A stretch of 64,000 nt of DNA, from positions 41,057,233 through 41,121,232 of the forward strand of contig JAKSZU010000004.1 of the NCBI GenBank assembly GCA_026018925.1, written 5' to 3'. The DNA comes from Tupaia tana. Its lineage: Eukaryota > Chordata > Mammalia > Scandentia > Tupaiidae. Shown piece after piece: positions 1 to 10,994 of the stretch. A program made the position numbers and the translations under genes. Positions within the stretch are counted from its first letter, which is position 1, and every line of letters starts with the position of its first letter. The notes under the pieces were generated by a model that was given only the letters and a program-made list of their open reading frames with translations, had not been told where the DNA came from and did not search any database.

Positions 1-78
1 TCACTGGGTCTGGGACTTGAACCGTGGTTGACTATGTGGGAGTCCAGTGACATAGCCATTATGCAAACTGCTGGTTCC
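1..78 (-). mobile_element. tRNA-derived SINE, family A, cut by window start
   Basis: This is the 5' (tRNA-like) part of a family A element on the minus strand. The reverse complement begins GGAACCAGCAGTTTGCATAATGG (A-box region) and carries a B-box-like GGTTCAAGTCC. The body and tail lie outside the window. Confidence 0.85.
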
Positions 79-1645
79 AGGATCCTCATTCTTTTTTTTT
101 GATAGATCCAAAATTCTATCTGGTGTCATAATGCTTTATATTGAAAAATTATGTTTAACTTTCCCTGTAGTTCAGGTCTGCTCTTACTAAATCTGGTTAG
201 GTTTTGTTTGATAAAAACAGTCTTTATTCCTCTCTCATTTTTGAATATTTTTCGTTTTGTATAGAGTTGATGTTTTTTCTTTCATTATACTGTAAATGAC
301 TATTTTCTTCTGACATACAAAACGTTTCTGGCAAGAAAACTGTTGTACTTCTTATCTTTTTTTTTTTTCCTGTGTGAAGTGGGTTTTCTCTGGATGACCA
401 AAGTTTTCTCCACCTTCTGTGCTCAGCATTTTGAAAATCACATTTCTAGGTATGGATTTTGGGAGGGAGGAGCCAAAGGAAATGTTTTTAATCAAAATAT
501 GCACACAGAAGTTCCTTGACTGGCAATATTAAAGAAATTCATCAGTTTCACTTATTAGCAAGTTCCTATATGAATGTGTAAATAAACTGGGAGGGTCCAA
601 TAGTCTTATTGACATGGCCAGGAATAAATGAAAATGTCTAGGATCTACAGTTTTATTTTATCTCTGGGATATATATGCCTGTCATATTTTACTTCTTTAT
701 TAAGATGTTAAGTACCCTGAAGACAAAGCTCATATCACATAGGTTTTCTCAATGCTCCTAACATCTTATCAGTTTTCTTGATTTTTATTATTGTAAACTC
801 TTCCATATATTTAGCTAGGCTAAAATCTCAGAGTCCTGTAACTTTTATAGAAAAATTTGCTGCATGGCTATTAATCTTTGCTTTGCATTTTCTCAGAGTT
901 TGTTTCTAGAGAGATGTCAATTATCTAAAATCAGAAAAATCTATTTTCAACAGATTCTAAAATCAGAACACAATGTAAGAAACCCTTTTCTTCTTTTTCT
1001 TTTTTTTAAAAAAATGAGGTCAAATGTTCGTGCGAGTACAAAACTGGCTTTTCTGTTCTATTTCCTGAAAAGGGGTGTTAAAATAATATTTGGAAGTGGT
1101 AGATCTTTTTAATGAGAATTTCTCAGAGTGAGAATATATTAGTGGAACTATATTATTTTATATCCTATTTATGGTTGTTTATTGAGAAACTATTAAATTT
1201 ACAGATCTGTGTTAGATATGCTGGAAACTTAAGGAGCAGAAGTTTCTATCAGGAACCATCTTGTTTGTTACTGCATGCTTCTTTTCCCTGTAGCAAGAGC
1301 CTTAACTGTATAGGAGTAATCCCATAGTAATATCTGGTCAGCCCTAAAAATTAGACCGAAAAGCTTTAAGAAGTTTATTCCATCATTCCCAAGTCTCTTG
1401 CTGTTAATTAAAGCTTGCATTGCTCTGATTCTATACCTGAGCTTTTGCCCTTAAGCCCCAGTGATGGATCTAGAAATTGGTAACTTCCCCAGAACCCGCA
1501 TGATCAGTATCTTACTTCTTTTCTAGTGCCCCCTTTTGCCCTAAGCTGTGAAAACCCGTTCTATATCTGCTGCATAGAACTCTGAACTGTATTTGATGGC
1601 TCATTGCCTGCTACTAGATTTCCTTTACAGTAACTGGTTTCTTAA
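79..1645. other. Unique AT-rich DNA, no gene seen
   Basis: No repeat family, RNA gene or coding pattern is recognisable. Short open frames near 864-1327 have no protein-like composition and no conserved motif. A 14-T run lies near 357-370. Confidence 0.6.
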
Positions 1646-1899
1646 TTTTTTTAAAAGAGGTTTTTGCTATAGGGTGCATATGCTCGCCAGAAAGACAGAG
1701 CGAGACAGAGACAGAAAGTGAGAAATCACCCCCCAGTGGGGATGGCCATGCTGCAATCTCTTCTCCATTCTCCTCTCGGGATCTTGGGCATGCATGCACA
1801 TGCACCTGGTGTGAGTTTAAGCTACTGAGTCCAGGTCTTGAACCATGGTCAACTACATGGGAGTCCAGCGACATAGCCATTACGCCAACTGCTGGTCCC
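1646..1899 (-). mobile_element. tRNA-derived SINE, family A
   Basis: A full-length minus-strand copy with the tail motif (GAGAGGTTTTTGCTATAGGG reversed) at the left and the GGGACCAGCAGTTGGCGTAATGG head at the right. A 9-bp target duplication GTTTCTTAA lies at 1637-1645 and 1901-1909. Moderate divergence suggests middle age. Confidence 0.93.
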
Positions 1900-1909
1900 A
1901 GTTTCTTAA

Positions 1910-2668
1910 GTTTTGAAGCCTCTAAATTTTGCTTCAGACTTTTCTTGCTCTTAACCATGAACATGTACTAACATATTCCCTACCTATTTCTGAACAGCCC
2001 AGTGCTGTCCTCAGAATGCAAGATGGAAAACTTCAGCTAGGGATTACTGCAACTCGTCTCCTCAAATCCATTAAGTTCTGTTCAGCTCAAAAGCAGAAAT
2101 AACCCCAAATAAGAAAGAAGTACACAATAGAATAGCTCCAAATATCAATCTATGCAGGTGAATATAAAACTACCAGCATTGGCATACATAGATGTAATTT
2201 TATTATCTCCATCACAGTGCAAAAGCTAAATCCAAATTTTGGTTTATTGTTCTAAAGAAGAGACTAACTCGTGGAAAATGGCCATGATTTATTCCTGAGC
2301 CATGGCTCTACCTTCTAGGATGAAGCATGACCCAGTCAGATTTTACACTAATTCATGCACCAGTCACATTCACAGCTGAAATTTGAATACTCCGTGGCCC
2401 ACTGGAGTGTATCAGCACACTGAGTATGAAGCTCAGGTATTTGAAACTGATGAAAGGACCTCAGCATAAGGAGAAAAAAAAAACCCTGCCATCCCCGACA
2501 ACAAAGAATTAACAATTATTTTCCAGAAATATTTATAGGGCCTCTTCTATGAATAAGGTACTGTAATAGGTACAAAATGCATATGACAGACTCATGCTAG
2601 GCAGACTATTCAGTTTGTCAAGGAGAAAAAATGTTGAGCATCTCTGACTTGTGACATACAGCAACAGA
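1910..2668. other. Unique DNA, nothing recognised
   Basis: AT-rich sequence with no coding signal or repeat family that I can name. Confidence 0.5.
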
Positions 2669-2896
2669 TTTTTTTTTTTTTTGAGAGGTTTTTACATGCA
2701 CTCACCAGAAAGCAAGAAATCACCCCCCAAGGGGGGATGGCCACGCCACAATCTCTTCTCCTCCATTCTCCTCTCAGGATCCTGGGCACACACACACGCA
2801 CCTGGCGTGAGTTTAAGCCACTGGGTCAGGAACTTGAAGCACGGGTGATTACATGGGAGTTCAGCAACCTAGCCATTCTGCCATCTGCTGATCCCC
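2669..2896 (-). mobile_element. tRNA-derived SINE, family A, decayed
   Basis: A minus-strand copy with a T run at 2669-2682 (poly(A) tail of the element). A short deletion removes part of the CCCTATAGCAAAAACC tail region, and the B box is degraded. The CCATTCTCCTCTC body segment is well kept. Confidence 0.88.
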
Positions 2897-2904
2897 AGAT
2901 ATTT

Positions 2905-3155
2905 CTTTAGAGATTTTTCCTATAGAGTGCATGCATTCACTGGAGAGATAGAAAAAGACAGAAAGTGAGAAATCACCTCCCAGAGGTGATGGCCACACCT
3001 CAATCCCTTCTCCTCCATTCTCCTCTCAGGATTTTGGGCACACACACACATGCACCTGGTGTGAGTTTCAAGCCTCCAGGTTTGGTACTCAAACTGCAGT
3101 CAACCATGTGGGAGTTCAGCAATATAACCACTATGTCATCGGTTGATCTCAGCCA
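2905..3155 (-). mobile_element. tRNA-derived SINE, family A, old copy
   Basis: A second minus-strand copy 9 bp beyond the previous one and more diverged. The body reads CTCAATCCCTTCTCCTCCA, and the tRNA-like head is degraded (GTTGATCTC for GCTGGTCCC). Confidence 0.82.
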
Positions 3156-3159
3156 CAGA

Positions 3160-3895
3160 CATTTTAAACTTTGCAGAACCTACAGCCATTCAAGAAATGC
3201 TACTAAATATTTTTCTGCCAAATTAAAGTTTTTCCTCTTTCAAGTTAAGTTTTATATACTTTATAGTCATTAATTTTATTGTATCCATTTCAGTTTATCT
3301 AACAGCCTCATTAAATAAAAAATAAAACCTTTATACCTATTTATGTCTTCCCAGAAGAATAAAATTTGTTGGGTGTACTAATAATATAAATGGCATATTA
3401 CTGGTACCTTATGTAAATTATTTTAACTTTTCATCAGCCCCACAGAATTGAAATAATCATTCTATTTAAGATGAAGAAATTTTTATACAAGAAATGATTA
3501 ATGAACAAACACCCAACATTTAAATAGAGAAATTTCTGACTCCTCAGCTGATCTGCCCTCCTTCACTACAATGCACTGCAGTAGTGCAGTGCTGTATCTT
3601 CTTATCATTGTTTTGCCTTAAAGAAAGCAAAATATCACACTATCCACTGTTAGACTCAGGTTCCTCCTCTACCTATTTCCCAGACTGATAGACTAATACA
3701 CATATACCCCTAATACACATACACACGAATACACATACATCTGTTAGGTTAATAAAATTTAATAATAATGTATTTTGAAAATATAAAATCATCTGTTAAT
3801 GTGAAATATTGGTGTTTTTGGAAACAGGGTGACCTAGGAAACTGTTCAAGCATTAATCAACAAATATTGATAGGATCTCCATAAAATCAAAAGTG
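3160..3895. other. Unique AT-rich DNA
   Basis: No gene is seen. A weak ACACATAC-type simple repeat lies near 3700-3740. Confidence 0.5.
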
Positions 3896-4914
3896 CCACA
3901 ATATAGCCCACTGCGACCCACAGCAAACCTCTGTGAGACCATCGCACACATCACAGAGACCTAGAGTACATAACAGAGACCAACAGCACCCCTCCACACA
4001 CAAATCAACTGACAGCCACAGAAAATCGTACTGAAACCCATAGCACAACCCACCTTAAGGCTCAGCAGAACCCAGTTCATATGATAATATACTCCAGTGC
4101 GACCCAGAGCACACTTCAATGAGTCCACTGCACACATCCCAGAGACCTAGAACACATAACTGGGACCAAAAACACACCCCACTCAAACTAAAATCCCAGT
4201 GAGAATCACAGAAAACTTCATTAAAACCCACAACCCACTTTAAGACACAGCACACATAACAGACCCAAAGCACAAATCTGTGACCCACAGACACCCCACT
4301 CAGACACAATCCACAATAGAACCCCCAGTACAATTCACTGAGATCCACAGTACACCCCACTTTAATCTACAGCACACCCCACTTTAACCCACAGTGCACC
4401 TCACTGTGACCCACAGAACACCTCATTGAGACCACCACACATATCACTCAGACCCAAACCACAAATCTGCGACCCACAGCACACTCCACTCAGAACCAAA
4501 CCTCTGTGGGAACCACAGCACATTTCATTGAGATCAACAGCACACCCCACTTTAACTAACAGCACACCTCATTGTGATCCACAGGATACCTCATTGAGAC
4601 CACCGCACACATCACTGAGGCAAAAAGCACAACCCACTTTAAGACACAGCAAATATACCCCACTGCGACCCAGAGCACACCTCTGTGAGATCACTGCACA
4701 CATCACAGAGACCCAGAGTACATAACTGAGAAGAACAGCTCACCCCACACAATACACAAACCCCACTTAGAACCACAGAAAACCTTACTAAAACCCACAG
4801 CACAACCCACTTTAAGACACAGCTCAACCCACATTAAACCATAACATACTCCACTGCAACTCACAGACCCCCTCAGTTTGACCACTGCACACATCCCAGA
4901 GATCCCGAGTACAT
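3896..4914 (-). repeat. Minisatellite array, left (inverted) arm
   Basis: The strand is C/A-rich and made of degenerate 21-22 bp units such as CCCACAGCACACCTCACTG, the reverse complement of the units in the right arm. Marker units reading TACATAAC or ACAAATC recur at about 3967, 4152, 4272, 4462, 4719 and 4910. The intervals are about 120-257 bp, often 185-192, so the same higher-order grouping is present in reverse. Open frames through it are cysteine/leucine/valine-rich repeats caused by the near-multiple-of-three unit, not genes. Confidence 0.93.
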
Positions 4915-4919
4915 ATGTA
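4910..4919. repeat. Palindromic fold-back junction of the minisatellite
   Basis: The two arms meet at the perfect palindrome TACATATGTA with no spacer. To the left the units run as ...GATCCCGAG-TACATA. To the right they continue as TATGTA-TTCTGTGTC, the mirror of the TATGTACTCTGGGTC marker unit. The array therefore inverts inside one unit. Confidence 0.85.
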
Positions 4920-7900
4920 TTCTGTGTCAGGTGTGCTGTGGGCCACTGTGAGGTACATTGTGGCTTAAAAAGTGGGGTGTGCTTTGAATCTCGGTGAGGA
5001 TTGCTGTGGTTCTCAGTGAGGTTTGTGTTTGATTAGGCTGTGCTGTGAATCTCAGTTAAATACTCTGCATCTCAGTGATGTGTGCAGTGGCCTCACTGAG
5101 GTGTGCTGTGGGTTGCAATGAGGTATATTCTGGTTTAAAGTGGGTTGTTCGTGTCTTAAAGTGGGGTGTGCTGTGGGTCTCAGTGAGGTTTTCAGTGTTC
5201 TTAATGAAGTTTGTGTCTGAATGGGGTGTGTTGTGGGTCTGTTATGTACTCTGGGTCTCAGTGAGGCTTGCGATGGTCTAACTAAGGTGTCCTGTGTGTC
5301 ACAGTGCAGTATATTGTTGTTTAAATTGTGGTGTGCTATGGGTTAAAGTGTGGTATGCTGTGGGTCTCACTTATGTACTCTGGCTTTCAGTGCTGTGGTC
5401 TCACTGAGTTGTACTGTTGGTCGCAGTGGAGTAAATTGTGGTTTAAAGCAATGAGTGCTGTGGCTTAAAGTGGGGAGTGCTGTCGGTCTCACTGAGGTTT
5501 GTGTCTTAGTTGGGTGTGCTGTGGGTCTCATTTATGTACACTGAGTCCCAGTGATTTTTGCGGTGGTCTCATCATGGTGTGCTGTGGGATGCACTGGGGT
5601 ATATTGTGGTTTAAATTTAGGTGTGTTGCAGCTTAACGTGAGGTGACCTGTGGGTCTCAGTGTGGTTTGTGTCTGAGTGGGTTGTGCTGTGGGTCTCAGT
5701 TATGTACTCTGGGTCTCAGTGATGAGTACACTGGTCTCACTGAGGTCTGCTGTCGTTCATAGAGGGGTATATTGTGGTTTAAAGTGGGGTTCACTGTGGT
5801 TCTAAGTAGGATGTGCTCTGGGTCTCAGTGAGGTTTGCTGTGCTTCTCAGTGAGGTTTGTGTCTGAATGGGGTGTGTGGTGGGTATCATTTATGAACTCT
5901 TGGTCATAGTTATGTGTGAGGTAGTCTCACAGAAGTGTGCTGTAGGTCACAGTGGGCTATATTGTGGTTTAAAATGGGGTGTGCTGTGGACTTCAGTGAG
6001 GTTTGTTGTGGTTCTCCGTTAGATTTGTGTCTGACTGGGGTATGTTGTGGGTCTCAGTTATGTACTTTGGGTATCTGGGATGTGTGTTGCAGTTTCACTG
6101 AGGTGTGCTGTGGGTTGCAAGGAGTACATTGTGGTTTAAAGTGGGGTGCGCTGTGGCTTAAAGTGGGGAGTGCTGTGGGTCTTGGTGAGGTTTGCTGTGG
6201 TTCTCAGTGAGGTTTGTGTCTGAGTGGGGTGTGCTGTGGGTCTCAGTTATGTACTCTTGGTCTCAGTGATGCGTGTGATGGTTTCAATGAAGTGTGCTGT
6301 CATTCACAGAGGGGTATATTGCGGTTTAAATTTGGGTGTGCTGTGGCTTAAAGTGGGGTGTGCTGTGGGTCTCAGTGAGGTTTGCTCTGGTTCTCAATGA
6401 GGTTTGTGTCTTTGTGGTGTGTGCTATGGGTCTCAGTTTTGTACTCTGGGTCTAAGTGATTTTTGCAGTGGAGTCAATGAGGTGTGCTCTGGGTTGCAGG
6501 GGTTAGATGGTGGTTTAAAGTGGGGTATGCGGTGGCTTAAAGTGGGGTGTGCTGTGGGTCTCAGCGAGGTTTGCTGTGTTTCTCAGTGTGGTTGGTGTCT
6601 GAGTAGGGTTGCTGTGGGTCTCAGTTATGTACTCTGGGTCTCAGTGATATGTGCAGTGATCTCACTGAGGTGTGCTGTGGGTCACAGGTGGTTATATTTT
6701 GGATCAAAGTTGGGCGTGCTGTGGCTTAAAGTGGGGTGTGCTGTGGGTCTCAGTGAGGTTTGCTGTGGTTCTCAGTGAGGTTTGTCTCTGAGTGGGGTGT
6801 GCTGTGGGTCTCAGTTATCTACTCTGGGTCTCAGTGATGTGTGCATTGGTTGTACTGAGGTGTGCTGTCATTCATAGAGGAGTGTATTGTGGTTTAAAGT
6901 GATGTGTGCTATGGGTCTCAGTGAGATTTGCTGTGGTTCTCAGTGAGGTTTGTCTCTGTGTGGTGTGTGCTGTGCCTCTCAGTTATGTACTCTGAGTTTC
7001 AGTGATGTGTGCACTGGTCTCAGTGAGGTTTTCTTTGTGTCGCAGTGTGGTGAGCTGTTGTTTAAATTGGGGTGTGCTGTGTATCTCAATGAATTGTGCT
7101 GTGGGTCCTAGTGAGTTTTGGGTTTTTGTGGTGTGTGCTGTGGGTTGTAGATTTGTACTTTGAGTCTCAGTGATGTGTGCGGTCATCTTAATGAGGTGTC
7201 ATGTGGGTCGCAGTGGGGTGTGCTGTGTGTTACACTGGGGTGTGTTGTGGATCTCAATGAATTGTGCTGTGGGTCCCAATGAGGTTTCAGTCTGTGTGGG
7301 GTGTGCTGTGAATCGCAGATTTGTGCTTTTTGCCTCAGTGATGTGTGCGGTGGTCTCAGTGAGGTATCCTGTGGATCACAATGGGGTGTGCTGTTGGTTA
7401 AAGTGGGGTGTGCTGTTGATCTCAATGAAATGTGCTGTGGTTCCCACAGAGGTTTGGTTCTGAGTGGAGTGTGCTGTGGGTTGCAGATTTGTGGTTTGGG
7501 TCTGAGTGATGTGTATGGTGGTCTCAATGAGGTGTTCTGTGGGTCACAGTGGGGTGCACTGTGGGCTGTAAAGTGGGGTGTGCTGTAGATTAAAGTGGGG
7601 TGTACTGTGGATCTCAGTGAATTGTGCTGGGGGTTCTATTGTGGATTGTGTCTGAGTGGGGTGTCTGTGGGTCACAGATTTGTGCTTTGGGTCTCAGTGA
7701 TGTGTGCTGTGGTCTCAAAGACGTGTCCTGAAGGGCACAGTGAGGTGTGCTGTTAGTTAAAGTGGGGTGTGCTTTGGATCTCAATGAATTTTGCTGTGGG
7801 TCCCAGTGAATCTTGGGTCTGTGTGTGGGGGGGTGCTGTGAGTCTCAGTTTTGTGCTTTGTGTCTCAGTGATGTGTGTGGTGGTCTCAATGAGTTGTCCT

Positions 7901-8055
7901 GTGTGTCGCAGGGTGGTGTGCTGTTGGTTAAAGTCCGGTGTGCTCTGGGTTAAAGTGGGGTGTGCTGGGGATCTCAATGAATTATGCTGTGCTTTACAGT
8001 GATATTTGGGTCTGAGTGGGGTGTGCTGTGGGTCACAGATTTGTGCTTTGGGTCT
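4915..8055 (+). repeat. Minisatellite array, right arm, 21-bp units in 168-190 bp higher-order repeats
   Basis: About 3.1 kb of G/T-rich, C-poor DNA built of roughly 150 units such as GTGCTGTGGGTCTCAGTGAGG. A marker unit TATGTACTCTGGGTCTCAG (drifting to TTTGTGCTTTGGGTCTCAG at the right end) recurs near 5241, 5371, 5531, 5700, 5890, 6059, 6248, 6439, 6626, 6816, 6984, 7152, 7320, 7488, 7680, 7849 and 8040. Most steps are 168-169 or 187-192 bp, which equal 8 or 9 units. Other sub-units in order include GTGTGCAGTGGTCTCACTGAG, GGTATATTGTGGTTTAAAGTGG and GGTTTGTGTCTGAGTGG. The left part carries the full 9-unit form and the right part mostly the 8-unit form, so the array has local sub-families. Confidence 0.95.
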
Positions 8056-8101
8056 GCACATGCACCCTAAGTAAAAAACTTCTAAAAATAAAAAAAAAAG
8101 T
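8056..8101 (+). mobile_element. SINE 3' tail abutting the minisatellite
   Basis: GCACATGCACCCTAAGTAAAAAACTTCTAAAAATA followed by an A run matches the family A tail (GCACGCGCCCTATAGCAAAAACCTCTCC plus A tail). Head and body are absent; the minisatellite takes their place directly. The array may have grown inside, or been inserted into, an old SINE. Confidence 0.6.
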
Positions 8102-9284
8102 AATAGTCAAAAGATCAAGTTTATATCGAAGATCTGCACTCACCAGGCAGTCAGTCCTACCTAATGACAATACACTAACCATGGTATCTATAATTTGTCA
8201 TGAGAGGTACTATCGAGGTTAGCATTATAAAAAATGGTGATAGAGGTATGTTAAGTAATTTACTCCCATAGAGAAGATAATGAAAATGGAAAGTAAAGTA
8301 AGGTACCAAAGGATGTTAGCTGAGAATAGTTTGGGTTTCCTTTTCCATTAGACTTAACATTTGGGAAGGCAGTGGGAAGGAGGCTAGGGAAGGAGACAGG
8401 AAGAGGGACTATGATGGATTAGCATTGGAATAATGGGGAGAATAGGAGGGTTGGAGTTAGAAGACAGTGCACTTCCCTTCTGGGCACAGAAGTATTTGTG
8501 AAGGATGTTCACTCTGTATATCCATTTTCTTAGCTATAATATGTATAACAACATGAGGCACTTTGAGCAAAGCTTTTTGAAACTGTCACTATTATTCAAA
8601 AGTGAGTAATTATTATTTACACTCCCAGAGAAAACAGGGTGAAAAACCTCTGCCTTAAGGGCAGTGGATTAAAACCTGAGCTACATCACTAAACCACATC
8701 ACTCAGTCACAGATGGATAAACAAACCACTCTGTGGGTAAAGCCCAACTGAAGCTTCTAAAATAAAGACATGTCACAAAAAATGGCCTGGGGACTGCAAG
8801 CCATGTCTTTTCAGGAAGCCTTCATAGGTGCTGATCAAGTGGATATTGATGGCATGCCTCCTTGTGCTGATCACATTGAGAAAAAGAAAAATTTACAAAA
8901 GGGATTTGAACAATAGGAGCTGAAGACAGGGACATTGAGTACAAGTGCTTTTCCTTGTGTGTAGAGCCCTCCAAAAGAATGCCTTAGGTAAATATTTGAG
9001 AAATGTTTCAAAATACCTACATGGTACAAGGAATGTTCTCTTCTCATGTCCCCTTTGAGTCATGATGCCCACCCTAGTCCTGCGTACTGATTTGAAATAA
9101 GGTGTGGCAATGTGTCATTCTGTTAGGTGTGCATTTGTACTGGTTTTGTCCACCTTATTCATCAAAATATTTATTTCAAATGTCATCTGTCCTTCTAGTC
9201 CATATACTCATTTATAATTATACCTAGAGGAGTTCTTTAATTTTCACAGCTGAAATGATCTTTTTTTTTCTAAATTAATTGTTT
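8102..9284. other. Unique DNA, nothing recognised
   Basis: Mixed-composition DNA with a purine-rich patch near 8360-8460. No coding or repeat match that I can name. Confidence 0.5.
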
Positions 9285-9412
9285 ATCTCTCACACTAGAA
9301 TAGAAGGTATAGATCTTACCTATCCTGACTACCGCATCTCCATTGCCTATAACATTAACATATTGTAGGCATTAAAAAAAGTGTTGGTGAGTAAATAAAT
9401 GAATAAGATGAC
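9285..9412 (+). mobile_element. L2 LINE 3' end
   Basis: The series CACTAGAATAGAAGG...CTCCATTGCCTATAACATTAACATATTGTAGGCATTAAAAAAAGTGTTGGTGAGTAAATAAATGAA follows the order of the L2 3' end (CACTAGAATGTAAGCTCC...GTAGGCACTCAATAAATATTTGTTGAATGAATGAA), with the divergence expected of this ancient family. Confidence 0.7.
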
Positions 9413-10234
9413 AAAAGGTTTATGTATTATGCAGCAACAGATGATTCCCAAACAAGAAATGATATGATCTTTTAATTTCTAACATACATAGATTTAAATA
9501 ATATGCCATATTTGTTTTCACAAAAAGTCCATAGTAACACTTTGGTGGACAGTTAGACCATTTTCTCTTTGGTTTATTATTTGCTTCACCATTTCCCTGT
9601 CTCACCACCTATTCTAGTCTCAACTTCGTCCTGAAGAGGAGCTCCAAGAAGAATAATGGTAAGTTCTTATTGTTCAACCAAGAGTAGAACCAAGATATTC
9701 AGTCTTAAGGAAGGAGCATCTACAAGAAAAGAAACATTCTCTTGCTATTGATATACTGATTGCACTTCTCTAACTTAGTTTCCATAGGATTTTATACAGA
9801 CTAAATCCCCATTGTTTGTTCATTTGTTTTCTATTACAGAAGAGAAGACAAAGGAAGAAAAGACAGGGCTGGCAAATGGAAAGATGCAGAACACTCCAAT
9901 GCAACAGGAGTGTCTCTCATGGGGATGGCAACTCAAGAACTCTACAGAGTTCTCAAAAGTAATTCCTCTCAGCTTTTAATGTGGACAGTGATGACCCAAT
10001 ATCATGTTAGCAGATTTTGATCCAGCAGTTCAGTTCTAGGATGAGGCTCAAAACTCTGCATTTCTAATTAGTAACCAAGTCATTCATATGTCCATACTTG
10101 GAATAATCAATCTCTTAAGAGAAATCTTTTCATTTTGTAACTCTGTTTTCCAACTTACTAAAAACAGCTTTATGTAACAGGAAGGGTAATATGATTTGAG
10201 TAGGCCACATTTAAATCTGACTTTCTTTTTAAGG
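9413..10234. other. Unique DNA, nothing recognised
   Basis: No gene or repeat recognised. CTATTACAGAAGAGAAGAC near 9830 resembles a splice acceptor, but no open exon follows. Confidence 0.45.
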
Positions 10235-10310
10235 ACTTTTCTCTGTTGCCTTCCTCCTGCCTCAGCTTGCTAAGTAGCTGGGAATATAAGTGTACATCAC
10301 CACACTCAGC
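10235..10310 (-). mobile_element. 7SL-derived SINE fragment (Alu/FLAM-like) or 7SL pseudogene
   Basis: TCTGTTGCC...CCTCCTGCCTCAGCTTGCTAAGTAGCTGGGAATATAAGTGTACATCACCACACTCAGC matches, with about 80% identity by eye, the antisense of the 7SL/Alu domain that reads GCCTGTAATCCCAGCTACTC in sense. Part of the usual sequence between the two blocks is missing. A 7SL retropseudogene would look the same. Confidence 0.75.
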
Positions 10311-10331
10311 TGCTATCCATTAAGAGACACT

Positions 10332-10440
10332 GGGTGGGCCGGTAGGAGATGGATTGTGGCATGGCCATCCCTCTGGGAACTGATCTCTCACTTTGCCTTT
10401 CTCTCTCTCTTGTTTCTGGTGAGCACTTGTGTCCTATAAC

Positions 10441-10446
<6 letters not shown>
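10332..10446 (+). mobile_element. SINE family A, internally deleted
   Basis: The head GGGTGGGCCGGTAGG is followed directly by the body GATTGTGGCATGGCCATCCC and the tail GGTGAGCACTTGTGTCCTATAACAAAAA. The tRNA B-box region is lost. Confidence 0.75.

Positions 10447-10493
<47 letters not shown>
10447..10493 (+). repeat. (GA)n microsatellite
   Basis: About 23 uninterrupted GA units, grown from the tail of the preceding SINE. Confidence 0.97.
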
Positions 10494-10495
<2 letters not shown>

Positions 10496-10721
10496 ATATT
10501 AAAAATATAACCTCTCTAAGCCTCATGGGTATAGAATATCTGTTTTACAGGATTGCTACAAAAATTAAATGAATTTCTTTCTTTGCAAAGTCCTTTAGCA
10601 TGGGATTGAACATGATCTCTTCCCCTTTCTTTTCCCATTTCATATTCTTTAAAAGGGCATATAAAGGCTGTAATGGTTCGGCCTCAAATTCTATTGCAAA
10701 CTTCATCTGTTTCTACTTTTT

Positions 10722-10980
10722 TTTTTTTTTTTTTTTTTTTGCTATAGGGTGCGTGCGCTTGCCAGACAGACAGAGAGAGACAGAGAGACAGAAAGTGAGA
10801 AATCACCCCCCAGGAGGGATGGCCACACTGCAATCCCTTCTCCTCCATTCTCCTCTTGGAATCTTGGGCACGCACGCACATACGCCTGGCGTGAGTTTTA
10901 AGCCACCAGGTCCGGGACGCGAACCACTGTCTAGTACGTGGGAGTCCAGCGACATAGCCATTACGCTAACTGCTGGTCCC
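10722..10980 (-). mobile_element. tRNA-derived SINE, family A, young
   Basis: A near-consensus minus-strand copy. It follows a T tract at about 10717-10740 and has a 14-bp target duplication TGTTTCTACTTTTT (10708-10721 and 10981-10994). B box in sense: GGTTCGCGTCC. A and B boxes are both recognisable. Confidence 0.96.
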
Positions 10981-10994
10981 TGTTTCTACTTTTT

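Noticed and set aside
3896..8055. CRISPR-like array or alpha-satellite centromere
   Set aside because: There are no constant repeats with unique spacers; the 168-190 bp period is a multiple of a 21-bp unit and the sequence is unlike alpha satellite.
4055..8222. Many cysteine-, valine- and leucine-rich open frames on both strands
   Set aside because: They arise from the minisatellite, whose units of 21 bp keep frames open. The peptides are simple repeats, differ by strand and frame, and have no domain.
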